From Mucilaginibacter sp. (lineage in GTDB: Bacteria; Bacteroidota; Bacteroidia; Sphingobacteriales; Sphingobacteriaceae): a stretch of 36,034 nt of DNA. The notes beneath the pieces were generated by a model. That model made no database searches, had not been told where the DNA came from, and saw only the letters and a list, made by a program, of their open reading frames with translations. The position numbers and the translations under genes are program-made. Below, one piece after another: positions 16,610 through 24,886 of this stretch (position 1 is its first letter; each line of letters starts with the position of its first letter). The stretch is from contig JAQBOK010000185.1 in NCBI GenBank assembly GCA_028288085.1, positions 1 through 36,034 of the forward strand, read 5' to 3'.

Positions 16610-16879
16610 ATGAAAAAGGTATTTTTTTTATTTGTTACTGTTTTTTTAGCTTCGATATTTACATCCTGTAAAAGCCCGCACAATAAGAAAGGTGATGCAA
16701 CCCGCGATTCAGTCGCAAGCCATGGCAAGAGGAATCCTGTAGATAGCAATAAAGCAATTGGTGTAGGCGTAAATGGCCAAAGTTCAAATACTCCCGGAAC
16801 ATCCGACACAAGCACCACACACAATTCGGCAGTGCCACAAGTAACGGATTCCGCTAAGAGAAAAAATGCTGATCGCTAA
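16610..16879 (+). CDS. Small lipoprotein of unknown function
   Basis: An 89-residue protein with a good lipoprotein signal: MKKVFFLFVTVFLASIFTSC, lipid attachment at C20. The mature part is hydrophilic and low in complexity, rich in Ser, Thr, Asn, Asp and Lys, with no aromatic residues and no predicted fold; it looks like a disordered periplasmic or surface tail. I recognise no family. It lies 53 nt after gldH, in the same direction, and 59 nt before rmuC, so it could share either transcript. Small lipoproteins of this kind are frequent in Bacteroidota and diverge fast. Confidence 0.6.
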   Translation: MKKVFFLFVTVFLASIFTSCKSPHNKKGDATRDSVASHGKRNPVDSNKAIGVGVNGQSSNTPGTSDTSTTHNSAVPQVTDSAKRKNADR

Positions 16880-16938
16880 ATATTTTTTCCTCACTCTGCT
16901 AAATTTCCTACCTTCGTTTTGCTAATATTTTTATCAAA

Positions 16939-18306
16939 ATGAACTTGGTTATCCTTATTGTTTCTATCATTATCCTGCTAATTGCTGTTGTGCTTTTTTT
17001 GAAAAAGCCAAGGGATATAAATGGTATATCAGATGAAGACCTGCGTAGTTTACGCGAAGAAAGCAGTTTATTACGAATTACCCTGGCTAAAGCTGAAGAG
17101 CGTGCATCGGGGTTGGCTCTTGAAAGAGACAAGGCAGATAAACTATTGCAGGATGAGCGTGTGAGATATGATGCTGCGGTAACCACCCTTAACCGAGAAC
17201 TGCTTATAGAAAAAAATCGAATGGCGCAGGCTGAGGAATCATTCAAAGCACAAAGGGAAAGACTAACAGAACAGGAAAGATCGATACAGGAAATACAGCA
17301 AAAATTCCAATTGGAATTTCAAAATGTTGCCAATAAACTACTGGAAGAAAAATCGCAAAAGTTTGTGGAAACTAATAAGACCCATCTCGATATCTTATTA
17401 AATCCATTAAAGGAAAACATTAAGGCTTTTGAGGAAAAGGTTGACAAGGTTTACAACATGGAAGCAGCTGAGCGTAATACTTTGAAAGGTGTGATATCCC
17501 AGCTGATGGAACTAAATAAACTGATCAGTAACGAGGCTCAAAATTTGACCAAAGCTTTAAAAGGCGACAGTAAAAAGCAAGGTAATTGGGGCGAAGTGAT
17601 CCTGGAACGTGTCTTGGAACGATCTGGCCTGGTAAAAGACCGCGAATACCGTTTACAGGCAAGTCTGATCTCTGCCGATGGAAGCCGCTTACAGCCCGAT
17701 GTGATCATTGATCTTCCGGATGAAAAGCACCTTATTATCGATTCGAAGGTTTCCCTGGTTGCCTATGAGCGCCTTGTTAATTGTGAAACAGAGGATGAGC
17801 GTAAGCTTTATTCAAAGGCCCATGTTGAATCTATAAGAAACCATGTAAGCGGTTTGTCTTCAAAAAACTATCATGACCTGTACCAGATCAATTCGCCTGA
17901 TTTTGTACTGCTTTTTGTGCCGATAGAGTCATCATTTAGCTTTGCTGTGCAATTGGATGCCGAACTATTTAGTGATGCATGGGAAAAACGGGTGGTTATT
18001 GTAAGTCCTTCCACATTGCTTGCTACTTTGCGCACTATCTCCAGTATCTGGAAACAAGAGCGCCAAAACCGCAATGTGCTCGAAATTGCCCGTTTAAGCG
18101 GTGCCATGTATGATAAGTTTGTTGGTTTTATTGGTGATATGGAAAGTATCGGGAAAAATATTAAACAGAGCCAAACTGCTTATGATAGCGCCATTAGTAA
18201 ACTAACAGAAGGCAATGGTAACCTTACCAAAACCGCGGAAAAAATAAAGGGCCTTGGAGCAAAAGCTAATAAACAGTTGGATCAAAAATTTATTGGTGAT
18301 GAATAA
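16939..18306 (+). CDS. rmuC: DNA recombination protein RmuC
   Basis: A 455-residue RmuC family protein. Residues 1-22 form one membrane helix (MNLVILIVSIIILLIAVVLFLKK), residues about 30-145 a long charged coiled coil, and about 150-410 the RmuC nuclease-like domain: KGDSKKQGNWGEVILERVLERSGL, LQPDVIIDLPDEKHLIIDSKVSLVAYE (acidic and Lys residues of a PD-(D/E)XK-type core), and the conserved YHDLYQINSPDFVLLFVPIESSFSFA and VIVSPSTLLATLRTI segments. In E. coli RmuC limits inversions at short repeats; the activity is still debated, and a role in phage defence has been proposed for homologues. The sequence TACCTTCG at 16909-16916 is a near-match promoter box. Confidence 0.93.
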   Translation: MNLVILIVSIIILLIAVVLFLKKPRDINGISDEDLRSLREESSLLRITLAKAEERASGLALERDKADKLLQDERVRYDAAVTTLNRELLIEKNRMAQAEESFKAQRERLTEQERSIQEIQQKFQLEFQNVANKLLEEKSQKFVETNKTHLDILLNPLKENIKAFEEKVDKVYNMEAAERNTLKGVISQLMELNKLISNEAQNLTKALKGDSKKQGNWGEVILERVLERSGLVKDREYRLQASLISADGSRLQPDVIIDLPDEKHLIIDSKVSLVAYERLVNCETEDERKLYSKAHVESIRNHVSGLSSKNYHDLYQINSPDFVLLFVPIESSFSFAVQLDAELFSDAWEKRVVIVSPSTLLATLRTISSIWKQERQNRNVLEIARLSGAMYDKFVGFIGDMESIGKNIKQSQTAYDSAISKLTEGNGNLTKTAEKIKGLGAKANKQLDQKFIGDE

Positions 18307-18373
18307 TGCTTGTGAGTATTTTAAAACCATTTGCGCACCTAAAAACCTTCTGAATTACGGGATGTTTCCAGAT

Positions 18374-19141
18374 TTAAAATTCCAGTTCCAGTAAAACGGG
18401 GCAATGATCTGAATGCCTGGCTTCTGGTAATATGGCCGCTCTTTTAATATTATCTTCCAGTTCTTTGCTTACCATAGTATAATCGATACGCCAGCCCAGA
18501 TTTTTGGCGCGTGAGTTGGCGCGGAAACTCCACCATGTATAATTATGCGGCTCTTTGTTCAAATGCCTGAAGGTATCTATGAAGCCCGACTCAATAAAAT
18601 TTTCCATCCATTCGCGCTCCTCAGGCAAAAAACCCGAAGAATTAGCATTTGATTTGGGGTTATGGATATCTATTGGCCTATGGCAAATATTATAATCGCC
18701 ACATATCACCAGTTTAGGATGCTCTACTTTTAATAGGGTAAGATATTTTCCAAATTCGTCTAAAAAACGGTATTTAAATATCTGCCGTTCATCTCCGCTT
18801 GATCCTGATGGGAAGTACGCGCTCATTACTGAAACTTCATCAAAATCAACACGTATGTTTCGCCCCTCGCGGTCAAAATCGGCTATACCACAACCGTATT
18901 CAATATGCTTTGGTGTTTGCTTGCAAAATATAGCTGTCCCGCTATATCCCTTCTTTTCGGCCGGGAACCAGTAATGCTGATAGCCCATCAAGTCAACTAA
19001 GCCGAGGTCGGTCAATACATCCGGTGTAGCCTTAATTTCCTGCAGGCAAATTACATCAGCATCCGTGGCCTGCAACCACGCCAACCAATTCTTACTGATA
19101 GCAGAGCGTATGCCGTTAACATTATAAGTGATGATCTTCAT
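18374..19141 (-). CDS. xth: Exodeoxyribonuclease III / AP endonuclease
   Basis: A Mg2+-dependent AP endonuclease and 3-prime exonuclease for base excision repair. The 255-residue protein carries the full endonuclease/exonuclease/phosphatase signature: YNVNGIRSA at 6-14, catalytic LQEIKA with E35, SAYFPSG at 107-113, GDYN with D149 and N151, GWRIDY at 216-221, and the catalytic SDHCPV with H246. Length and motifs are standard, and no signal peptide is present, so it is cytoplasmic (unlike the exported nucleases elsewhere in the window). It is the last gene of a three-gene minus-strand operon, starting 3 nt after the cyclophilin stop. Confidence 0.96.
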   Translation of the reverse strand: MKIITYNVNGIRSAISKNWLAWLQATDADVICLQEIKATPDVLTDLGLVDLMGYQHYWFPAEKKGYSGTAIFCKQTPKHIEYGCGIADFDREGRNIRVDFDEVSVMSAYFPSGSSGDERQIFKYRFLDEFGKYLTLLKVEHPKLVICGDYNICHRPIDIHNPKSNANSSGFLPEEREWMENFIESGFIDTFRHLNKEPHNYTWWSFRANSRAKNLGWRIDYTMVSKELEDNIKRAAILPEARHSDHCPVLLELEF

Positions 19142-19144
19142 ACT

Positions 19145-19852
19145 TTAATTATTAGAAACCAAATCAAGTAGCTTATCCAGTTGCTTGCACTCCCTTTTAC
19201 TGAGCAGTTTTACAGTCATGGGCACATCTGTTAGCGGGCGGTCGCGTTCATCTTTTTTAACGGCGGCTATGCGATCAACCATATCTAAGCCAATTACCAC
19301 TTCGCCATAAACAGTATAGCCTTGATCTAATTGCGGTGTTCCGCCAACGGTTTCATACCATTCCCTTTGCCAGGCCGGAAATTTGTGGCCGTGCATACGT
19401 TCTGCTTTTTCCAATGTATCCAGTTTGCCTTCGGTATAACGCTTACCTTCTACAATATAAAATTGGCATCCACTCGATGCTTTTTTGGGATTATCATCAC
19501 GTGCCGCGGCCAGCACACCACGTTTATGAAAAACGCTATCTTTAAATTCGGCAGGTACTGTATATCCAACATCGCCATTACCCAACTCAACTTCGGGTTT
19601 GGCATTTTTTGAGTCCGGATCACCGCCTTGTATCATAAAATTTTGTATCACCCTATGGAATAAAGTGCCATTATAAAATCCCTTTTTTGTTAGCTTAATA
19701 AAATTATCGCGATGCTTTGGAGTTTCATTATATAAGCGTATGATGCACTGTCCATAGCCGGTTTTTATACGCACATACTGATTTTTAGGTCCTTTAGCAA
19801 AAACGGTGGTAAAGCCGATCAGGACAAGCGCAATGGTAAAAAAAAATTTCAT
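19145..19852 (-). CDS. Exported cyclophilin-type peptidyl-prolyl isomerase
   Basis: A 235-residue periplasmic proline isomerase that should assist folding of exported proteins. A signal peptide runs to about residue 19 (MKFFFTIALVLIGFTTVFA). The cyclophilin core has TLFHRVIQNFMIQGGDP (the catalytic Arg and Phe), PAEF, ASSGCQFYIVEGKRYT (Gln-Phe-Tyr region) and YTVYGEVVIGLDMVDRI. A roughly 30-residue charged insert (about 140-170, with EKAERMHGHKFPAWQREWYE) is typical of Bacteroidota homologues. The ATG overlaps the stop of the upstream gene by 4 nt (ATGA type), and xth begins 3 nt after its stop, so all three are one operon. Confidence 0.93.
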   Translation of the reverse strand: MKFFFTIALVLIGFTTVFAKGPKNQYVRIKTGYGQCIIRLYNETPKHRDNFIKLTKKGFYNGTLFHRVIQNFMIQGGDPDSKNAKPEVELGNGDVGYTVPAEFKDSVFHKRGVLAAARDDNPKKASSGCQFYIVEGKRYTEGKLDTLEKAERMHGHKFPAWQREWYETVGGTPQLDQGYTVYGEVVIGLDMVDRIAAVKKDERDRPLTDVPMTVKLLSKRECKQLDKLLDLVSNN

Positions 19853-20193
19853 GATAGGATATCGTTAAAGTAATCAATTACTAATGATTTCATTAGCATT
19901 TCCTGCTCCATTAAGGTATAATTGGGGATAGTTTTAACTAATTTCCAGTGTGGCCAGCCATCCTGGTCAAGACCTTCCAACTCATAAAAGCCCATCTGAC
20001 TAAATAGCCTGCAAGTAGCAATGTGCATCAATTCTTCCTTTTGACGCTTACTGAATTTTTTAGGCCCCTGTCCCAACTCCTGCACGCCGATCAAAAATAA
20101 TATTACTTTCATATCGGGTGTGTCAGTGTCAAAATCTGCCGATATCTTTTGCTGCAAGGCAGTCCATTTTAAATTAACTTCAGCAAATTTCAT
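19849..20193 (-). CDS. Conserved small protein of unknown function
   Basis: A 114-residue cytoplasmic protein (MKFAEVNLKWTALQQ...) with no signal peptide or recognised domain. It is mostly helical, with LFLIGVQELGQGPKKFSKRQKEELMHIATCRLFSQMGFYELEGLDQDGWPHWKL as a compact, conserved-looking core, so it is likely a real gene. A start 15 nt further upstream (20208) is in frame, but a perfect -7 box at 20198-20205 lies across it and ends 4 nt before the ATG at 20193, so the shorter form is preferred. First gene of an operon with the cyclophilin (4-nt overlap) and xth. I do not name a function. Confidence 0.72.
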   Translation of the reverse strand: MKFAEVNLKWTALQQKISADFDTDTPDMKVILFLIGVQELGQGPKKFSKRQKEELMHIATCRLFSQMGFYELEGLDQDGWPHWKLVKTIPNYTLMEQEMLMKSLVIDYFNDILS

Positions 20194-20197
20194 TCTC

Positions 20198-20205
20198 CAA
20201 AGATA
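20198..20205 (-). promoter_or_regulatory. -7 box directly before the small conserved gene (predicted leaderless)
   Basis: Minus-strand TATCTTTG, perfect TAnnTTTG, ends 4 nt before the ATG at 20193. It would drive the operon of the small protein, cyclophilin and xth. It also argues against the longer reading from 20208, which would place the start codon upstream of the box. Confidence 0.5.
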
Positions 20206-20292
20206 CATTGCTGTTGCAATTAAAAGAATGTATGCGATAACCTTTACAACGATATTGTTACGATTGAATGACGGTTTCCCCCCTGATTTGAC

Positions 20293-20300
20293 TATTTTTG
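20293..20300 (+). promoter_or_regulatory. Candidate -7 box for the His/CxxC peptide and TonB receptor
   Basis: TATTTTTG, a perfect TAnnTTTG, 32 nt before the TTG start at 20333. No clear -33 element at normal spacing. I see no obvious Fur/Zur-type palindrome around it by eye. Confidence 0.45.
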
Positions 20301-20332
20301 TAAAAAATGAGGTAAATAAGTAGTACTCGATT

Positions 20333-20650
20333 TTGAAAAACGGTAAGCAACATATTATTTACACCTGGATCATCATGATCTGCTTTATAGCAGGACAGGC
20401 AATGGTGTATGCTCACCAGCACTTGATTAAATCGGCTGTTTATAACACGCACAAAGCCACTCAAAATCAGCCAACGGTAACTGAAAAATGCCAACTGTGT
20501 GATGCCATGCACCATAACAGCATGGAGGTTGCAAACCACCACTATTTTTCTCCTACTATTGCCGCTAATCATTTTTACAAACAGGGCACATATAATTTTA
20601 TAAGTATTGCCCTTATCTTGTCTGCCGGTCGGTCTCCTCCGCTTTCATAA
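20333..20650 (+). CDS. Small exported His/Cys-rich protein upstream of a TonB receptor
   Basis: A 105-residue protein beginning at a TTG (20333); the nearest ATG is 20375, inside the signal sequence, so TTG is preferred. A hydrophobic signal or anchor (YTWIIMICFIAGQAMVYA) is followed by potential metal ligands: HQH at about 28-30, CQLCDAMHH (a CxxC and an HH), NHHYFSP, and one more His. The C-terminus has a second hydrophobic stretch and ends AGRSPPLS, recalling the RxPP endings of DUF2946-type proteins that sit next to metal-related TonB receptors. It could be a periplasmic metal-binding accessory for the receptor 68 nt downstream. That function is inference from residues and position. Confidence 0.65.
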   Translation: MKNGKQHIIYTWIIMICFIAGQAMVYAHQHLIKSAVYNTHKATQNQPTVTEKCQLCDAMHHNSMEVANHHYFSPTIAANHFYKQGTYNFISIALILSAGRSPPLS

Positions 20651-20718
20651 TAAATAATCACTCCAATTAACAGCTGCCTGCGCTGGCAGTATTATTGATC
20701 TAAAAAATTATTATTATT

Positions 20719-23244
20719 ATGAAATTGAAGCTGTTTTATTGCTTTTTATCACTATTTATAAGTTTTGAGACATTAGCAAATGTCGCTATTAAAGATACAA
20801 CCATTGATGACGAAGCCGGTATTGGCACTTTAACCGGTATAGTTACCGATAAGGCCGATGGAAAACCAATACCTGGTGCAACGGTTTCAATCCCGGACCT
20901 TAGGGTTGGCACTGTTACAGACGTAAATGGCAAATATAATTTAAACCGGTTGCCAAAGGGGGTTTACCTGGTGCAGATTAGCTTTATTGGTTATTCTACC
21001 TTTAACCAAAGGCTTGATTTTTCAAAAACAGCCACCCTTAATGTCAAACTGCAAACCTCGTCAATTGAAGTGGGTGAAGTGGTGATTACGGGTGTGAGCA
21101 AGGCTACCGAGATAAAAAGAGACCCTATCCCAATGGCGGCGGTAAGTAAAACCTTTATTGACCAGCACTCAGCATCGGGTAATGTGATCGATGAGATTGC
21201 TAGCCTGCCCGGCGTAAGTGCGGTAACAACAGGGCCGAATGTTTCCAAGCCTTTTATACATGGATTGGGCTATAACAGGGTGATAACCCTGCAGGATGGA
21301 ATACGCCAGGAGGGCCAGCAGTGGGGCGATGAACATGGTATAGAGGTGGACCAGAACTCCATTGACAGGATAGAAGTGATCAAGGGGCCTGCAAGCTTAA
21401 GCTATGGCTCAGATGCTATCGGTGGGGTGGTTAACTTATTATCACCACCACCTGTTCCCGAAGGTAAAATACTGGGGTCTGTACAAAGCGTATACGGAAC
21501 AAATAACGGGTTATGGAACGGGTCATTCCGTTTGCAGGGAAATAATAATGGCTTTGTATGGGGAACAGTTATATCCAGCAAAGAAGCTAAAGACTATCAG
21601 GATCTGCATGATGGCAAAGTGTACGGAACAGGTTTTAAAGAAAAGGACGCGAGGGTGATGCTTGGTTTAAGCAAATCATGGGGATACTCATACCTTAATG
21701 CGTCTATATTTGACGATGAGCAGGAAATACCCGATGGCAGCCGTGACCCGGTTACGAGGCAATTTACCAGGCAGATCTCTGATGCTGATACGGTAAGACA
21801 AATTGTTCCCGGGGATGTATTAAGCTCATACAATATTACCCCGCTGCATCAGCATGTGCAGCTTTATCGTATTTATGATAACAGTAATTTTGTTTTAGGT
21901 AGCGGAAACCTTATCGTTAACCTGGGTTACCAATACAGTCATAGGAGAGAATATACCCATCCGACAGAGCCCGATGTTGCAGGCTTAAATTTGCACCTGG
22001 CTACTTATACCTATGATGTAAAGTATAACTTTAATTTAGGTAACGATTATGAAACCACAGTTGGTGTAAACGGGCAATATCAAAACAACAGCATTGGTGA
22101 TGCTACTGATTTTCCTATTCCAGCTTATCACCAATTTGATATTGGGCCGTTCTTCATTATAAAAAAGACCTTTGGGAAATTAGATGTTGAAGGAGGGGCA
22201 AGATATGATAGCCGCTCGTTCGCCGGGCAGGCCGCTTATATTGATACTACTCGGGCCTTCTATCCTTCACTTTATACAGGACCGAACCCCACTACTACGC
22301 CGAACGTAACACAGCAGTTTAGCGCACTTAATAAAACATTCTCTGGTGCAACCGGAAGTTTTGGCGCTACCTATAACTTCTCTGACGCGTTTTTAATAAA
22401 AGCGAATATCGCACGCGGTTTTAGAGCGCCAAGCATAGCTGAGCTATCGGCAAATGGTCCCGATCCCGGTTCGCAGATATACCACATAGGAAACAGCAGC
22501 TTTAAGCCTGAATTTAATGTACAGGAAGATGTTGGCGCTTTCGTTACACTCCCGAATGTTTCTCTAAGCGTTGAGTTTTTTAACAATAATATTCAGAACT
22601 ATATCTACCAGCAACAGTTGTTAAATTCTGATGGTACGCCTGCCCGCAATCCATCGTTCCCGCTGTATACCATATTTACCTATGTGCAAAGCAGGGCACG
22701 AATCAATGGCGGCGAATTTAGTATCGACCTTCATCCAGTTCCGTGGCTCCATTTTGAAAACTCATTGAGCTTAACTTATGGACAGAATTTAGGTAATGGC
22801 GGTCCGGTTGCCGACAGTTTGAAATATTTGCCGTTTATTCCACCATTGCATACTCATTCTGAATTGCGGGGTAGTTTTGCCAAGGGATTTGGAAGCTTAA
22901 AGAGTGTATATGCTTTCATAGGATTCGACCATTATAGTGCGCAAGACAGGTTTTTCGCAGCTTATGGAACAGAGACCTATACTGCAGGGTATAATTTACT
23001 GAGCGCAGGTATTGGTGGCAACCTCGTAAATGCTAAGGGGAACACTGTATTGAAATTGTTTATAGAGGGCACTAACCTGGCCAATGTGAATTACCAATCA
23101 AACATGAGCAGGCTGAAATATTTTGATAACACAACTGTACCGGCAGGTGTGCAGCCCGGCATATTTAATATGGGCAGAAATATAAGCTTTAAAGTGGTGT
23201 TGCCATTTGATTTATCGCCACATGATAAAACGAAGGGCAGTTAA
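20719..23244 (+). CDS. TonB-dependent outer-membrane receptor, probable metal-uptake type
   Basis: An 841-residue outer-membrane gate powered by TonB-ExbB-ExbD. Signal peptide to about residue 20; a carboxypeptidase-regulatory-like N-domain at about 38-115 (GIVTDKADGKPIPGATVSI); the plug at about 130-245 with HGLGYNRVITLQDGIRQEGQQWGDEHGIEVD and VIKGPASLSYGSDAIGGVVNL; and the beta-barrel at about 250-835, where SFGATYNFSDAFLIKANIARGFRAPSIAELSANG is typical. No SusD partner follows, so it is not a polysaccharide SusC. Similarity of the plug to ZnuD-like receptors, His-rich loops (HQHVQLY, PPLHTHSEL) and the preceding small His/CxxC protein suggest zinc or copper uptake; the metal cannot be decided. 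The last strand is followed by an unusual short hydrophilic tail. Confidence 0.92.
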   Translation: MKLKLFYCFLSLFISFETLANVAIKDTTIDDEAGIGTLTGIVTDKADGKPIPGATVSIPDLRVGTVTDVNGKYNLNRLPKGVYLVQISFIGYSTFNQRLDFSKTATLNVKLQTSSIEVGEVVITGVSKATEIKRDPIPMAAVSKTFIDQHSASGNVIDEIASLPGVSAVTTGPNVSKPFIHGLGYNRVITLQDGIRQEGQQWGDEHGIEVDQNSIDRIEVIKGPASLSYGSDAIGGVVNLLSPPPVPEGKILGSVQSVYGTNNGLWNGSFRLQGNNNGFVWGTVISSKEAKDYQDLHDGKVYGTGFKEKDARVMLGLSKSWGYSYLNASIFDDEQEIPDGSRDPVTRQFTRQISDADTVRQIVPGDVLSSYNITPLHQHVQLYRIYDNSNFVLGSGNLIVNLGYQYSHRREYTHPTEPDVAGLNLHLATYTYDVKYNFNLGNDYETTVGVNGQYQNNSIGDATDFPIPAYHQFDIGPFFIIKKTFGKLDVEGGARYDSRSFAGQAAYIDTTRAFYPSLYTGPNPTTTPNVTQQFSALNKTFSGATGSFGATYNFSDAFLIKANIARGFRAPSIAELSANGPDPGSQIYHIGNSSFKPEFNVQEDVGAFVTLPNVSLSVEFFNNNIQNYIYQQQLLNSDGTPARNPSFPLYTIFTYVQSRARINGGEFSIDLHPVPWLHFENSLSLTYGQNLGNGGPVADSLKYLPFIPPLHTHSELRGSFAKGFGSLKSVYAFIGFDHYSAQDRFFAAYGTETYTAGYNLLSAGIGGNLVNAKGNTVLKLFIEGTNLANVNYQSNMSRLKYFDNTTVPAGVQPGIFNMGRNISFKVVLPFDLSPHDKTKGS

Positions 23245-23262
23245 CTAATTATAAAGCAATCA

Positions 23263-23297
23263 AATATAGCGATGGCCATCAGATCCATCGCTATATT
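23263..23297. terminator. Bidirectional terminator between the TonB receptor and hisS
   Basis: Perfect 13-bp inverted repeat AATATAGCGATGG (23263-23275) and CCATCGCTATATT (23285-23297) with a 9-nt loop. The right arm includes the hisS stop codon (23291-23293), so the hairpin overlaps the end of hisS and serves both convergent genes. Confidence 0.85.
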
Positions 23298-24820
23298 AAT
23301 TTCCCAATGATCTGCTCAGTGGCCAATTTCTCCTGTAGCCCGCTTGCCATATCTTTAAAGGTCAGCAATCCACTTTGCATTTCATCACTGCCTATTACAA
23401 TAGTATAACCAATTTGCTTGTTATTGGCATACTCCATTTGTTTTTTGATCTTGGCCCCCGCCGGGTATAGTTCTGTGTTGATATTGTTGCTTCGTAATTG
23501 CTTTAACAAGGGTAAAGCGTATTTCTCGCCCTCTTTATCAAAACAGCAGATGAGTACTTTTGTGGATTGATTTGCAGCAGCAGGGAATAGGTTCAGTTCT
23601 TCCATCACATCATAAATACGATCAGCACCGAAAGAGATGCCTACTCCAGTAAGCCCTTTTAACCCAAACATTCCGGTCAGGTCGTCATACCTGCCGCCAC
23701 CGCCAATGCTGCCCATAGCCACTTCGTTGGTTTTAACTTCGAAGATTGCCCCGGTATAATAATTTAAACCCCTGGCAAGGGTGATATCCAGTTCTAAATT
23801 TGCAACTTGTAAACCAAAGCTTGCAACATAATCCAAAACAGTTTCAATCTCGTCACATCCTTTTAAACCGATATCAGACTGTATCAAAGCGCTGCGCAAA
23901 CTTCTCAGTTTGATCTCATTCGAGCCTTCCAATAAAATAACTGGCTTTATTTTTTCAATATCATTTTGGGTAAAGCCCTTTTCAAGCAATTCTTTTATCA
24001 CCCCGTCAAGCCCTATCTTATCTAATTTATCTATGGCTACGGTCAAATCAATGATGTTATCACTTTTGTCTATAATCTCTGCTATCCCTGATAGAATTTT
24101 TCTATTGTTAATTTTTATGGTGAAGTCTTTAAGTCCCAATTTGCCCAAAGCCTCGTCATAGATCATCACAAATTCGGCCTCATTCAATAATGAATCAGAA
24201 CCCACAACATCGGCATCGCATTGGTAAAACTCCCGGTAACGCCCACGTTGCGGCCTGTCGGCGCGCCAAACCGGCTGCACCTGGAAACGTTTGAACGGAA
24301 ATGTGATCTCGTTCTGGTGCTGTACCACATAACGGGCAAAGGGAACGGTGAGATCGTAGCGGAGGGCTTTTTCGGAGATTTGTTGTGATAATTCTTTAGA
24401 ATTTAAACTATTTCTCAAAAGAGATATGAGCTGTTGTTCGATATCACTTTGCTTTAGCGAGGCCTCTTTAATGTTTGGCCATAAAAATATTAGATTATGG
24501 TCTTGTACATTATTTATTATTTGGTTTTGAAATTCCCGTTGACATGCGATATCATCAATTAGTTGATTTATATATTTGGAAATTTTTGTTTTTTCAAAAT
24601 ACTCGCCGCTATCTAACACTTTAAATATCAACTTATCCCCTTCATCCCCATACTTACCCATCAACGTACTTAGGTTTTCCATCGAGGGCGTTTCTATTTG
24701 CTGATAGCCATACTTGCGAAAAACGCTTTTAATGGTATCGAAAATGTAGTTGCGTTTAGCCATTTCGGCCGGAGAAAAATCGCGGGTGCCTTTGGGTACG
24801 GATGGTTTGATGGATGCCAT
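23291..24820 (-). CDS. hisS: Histidyl-tRNA synthetase, with enlarged N-terminal insertion
   Basis: Charges tRNA-His. The 509-residue class II synthetase has motif 1 (FRKYGYQQIETPSMENL, about 34-50), motif 2 (VWRADRPQRGRYREFYQCDADV, about 184-205), the histidine-binding RGLNYYTGAIFEV and GGGGRYDDLTGMFG (motif 3 region GVGISFGADRI), and the anticodon-binding domain (about 415-505). Typical bacterial enzymes have about 420-460 residues. The extra length sits between LIFKVLDSGEYF (about 64-75) and SEKALRYDLTVPFARYV (from 149): about 73 residues, Gln/Asn/Ile/Leu-rich, where relatives have roughly 20. It stays in frame and AT-rich. A -7 box ends 5 nt before the ATG. The stop lies within a terminator stem. 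Confidence 0.96.
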   Translation of the reverse strand: MASIKPSVPKGTRDFSPAEMAKRNYIFDTIKSVFRKYGYQQIETPSMENLSTLMGKYGDEGDKLIFKVLDSGEYFEKTKISKYINQLIDDIACQREFQNQIINNVQDHNLIFLWPNIKEASLKQSDIEQQLISLLRNSLNSKELSQQISEKALRYDLTVPFARYVVQHQNEITFPFKRFQVQPVWRADRPQRGRYREFYQCDADVVGSDSLLNEAEFVMIYDEALGKLGLKDFTIKINNRKILSGIAEIIDKSDNIIDLTVAIDKLDKIGLDGVIKELLEKGFTQNDIEKIKPVILLEGSNEIKLRSLRSALIQSDIGLKGCDEIETVLDYVASFGLQVANLELDITLARGLNYYTGAIFEVKTNEVAMGSIGGGGRYDDLTGMFGLKGLTGVGISFGADRIYDVMEELNLFPAAANQSTKVLICCFDKEGEKYALPLLKQLRSNNINTELYPAGAKIKKQMEYANNKQIGYTIVIGSDEMQSGLLTFKDMASGLQEKLATEQIIGKLI

Positions 24821-24825
24821 AGCCG

Positions 24826-24833
24826 CAAAAATA
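24826..24833 (-). promoter_or_regulatory. hisS: -7 box directly before hisS (predicted leaderless)
   Basis: Minus-strand TATTTTTG, perfect TAnnTTTG, separated from the hisS ATG (24820) by 5 nt. A weaker TATCTTTT at 24851-24858 could give a leader of normal length instead. Confidence 0.45.
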
Positions 24834-24874
24834 CAAAAAGGCGCTTTATAAAAAGATAGTTAGAAAATTGCTAT

Positions 24875-24882
24875 TAAATTTG
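24875..24882 (+). promoter_or_regulatory. -7 box directly before the GNAT gene (predicted leaderless)
   Basis: TAAATTTG, perfect TAnnTTTG, ends 4 nt before the ATG at 24887. The 66-bp spacer shared with the divergent hisS leaves no space for a normal leader on either side. Confidence 0.5.
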
Positions 24883-24886
24883 CTTT

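Noticed and set aside
24377..24598. Selfish palindromic element (RPE-like) inserted in hisS
   Set aside because: I found no long internal palindrome or terminal inverted repeat; only short ones such as GAGGCCTC.
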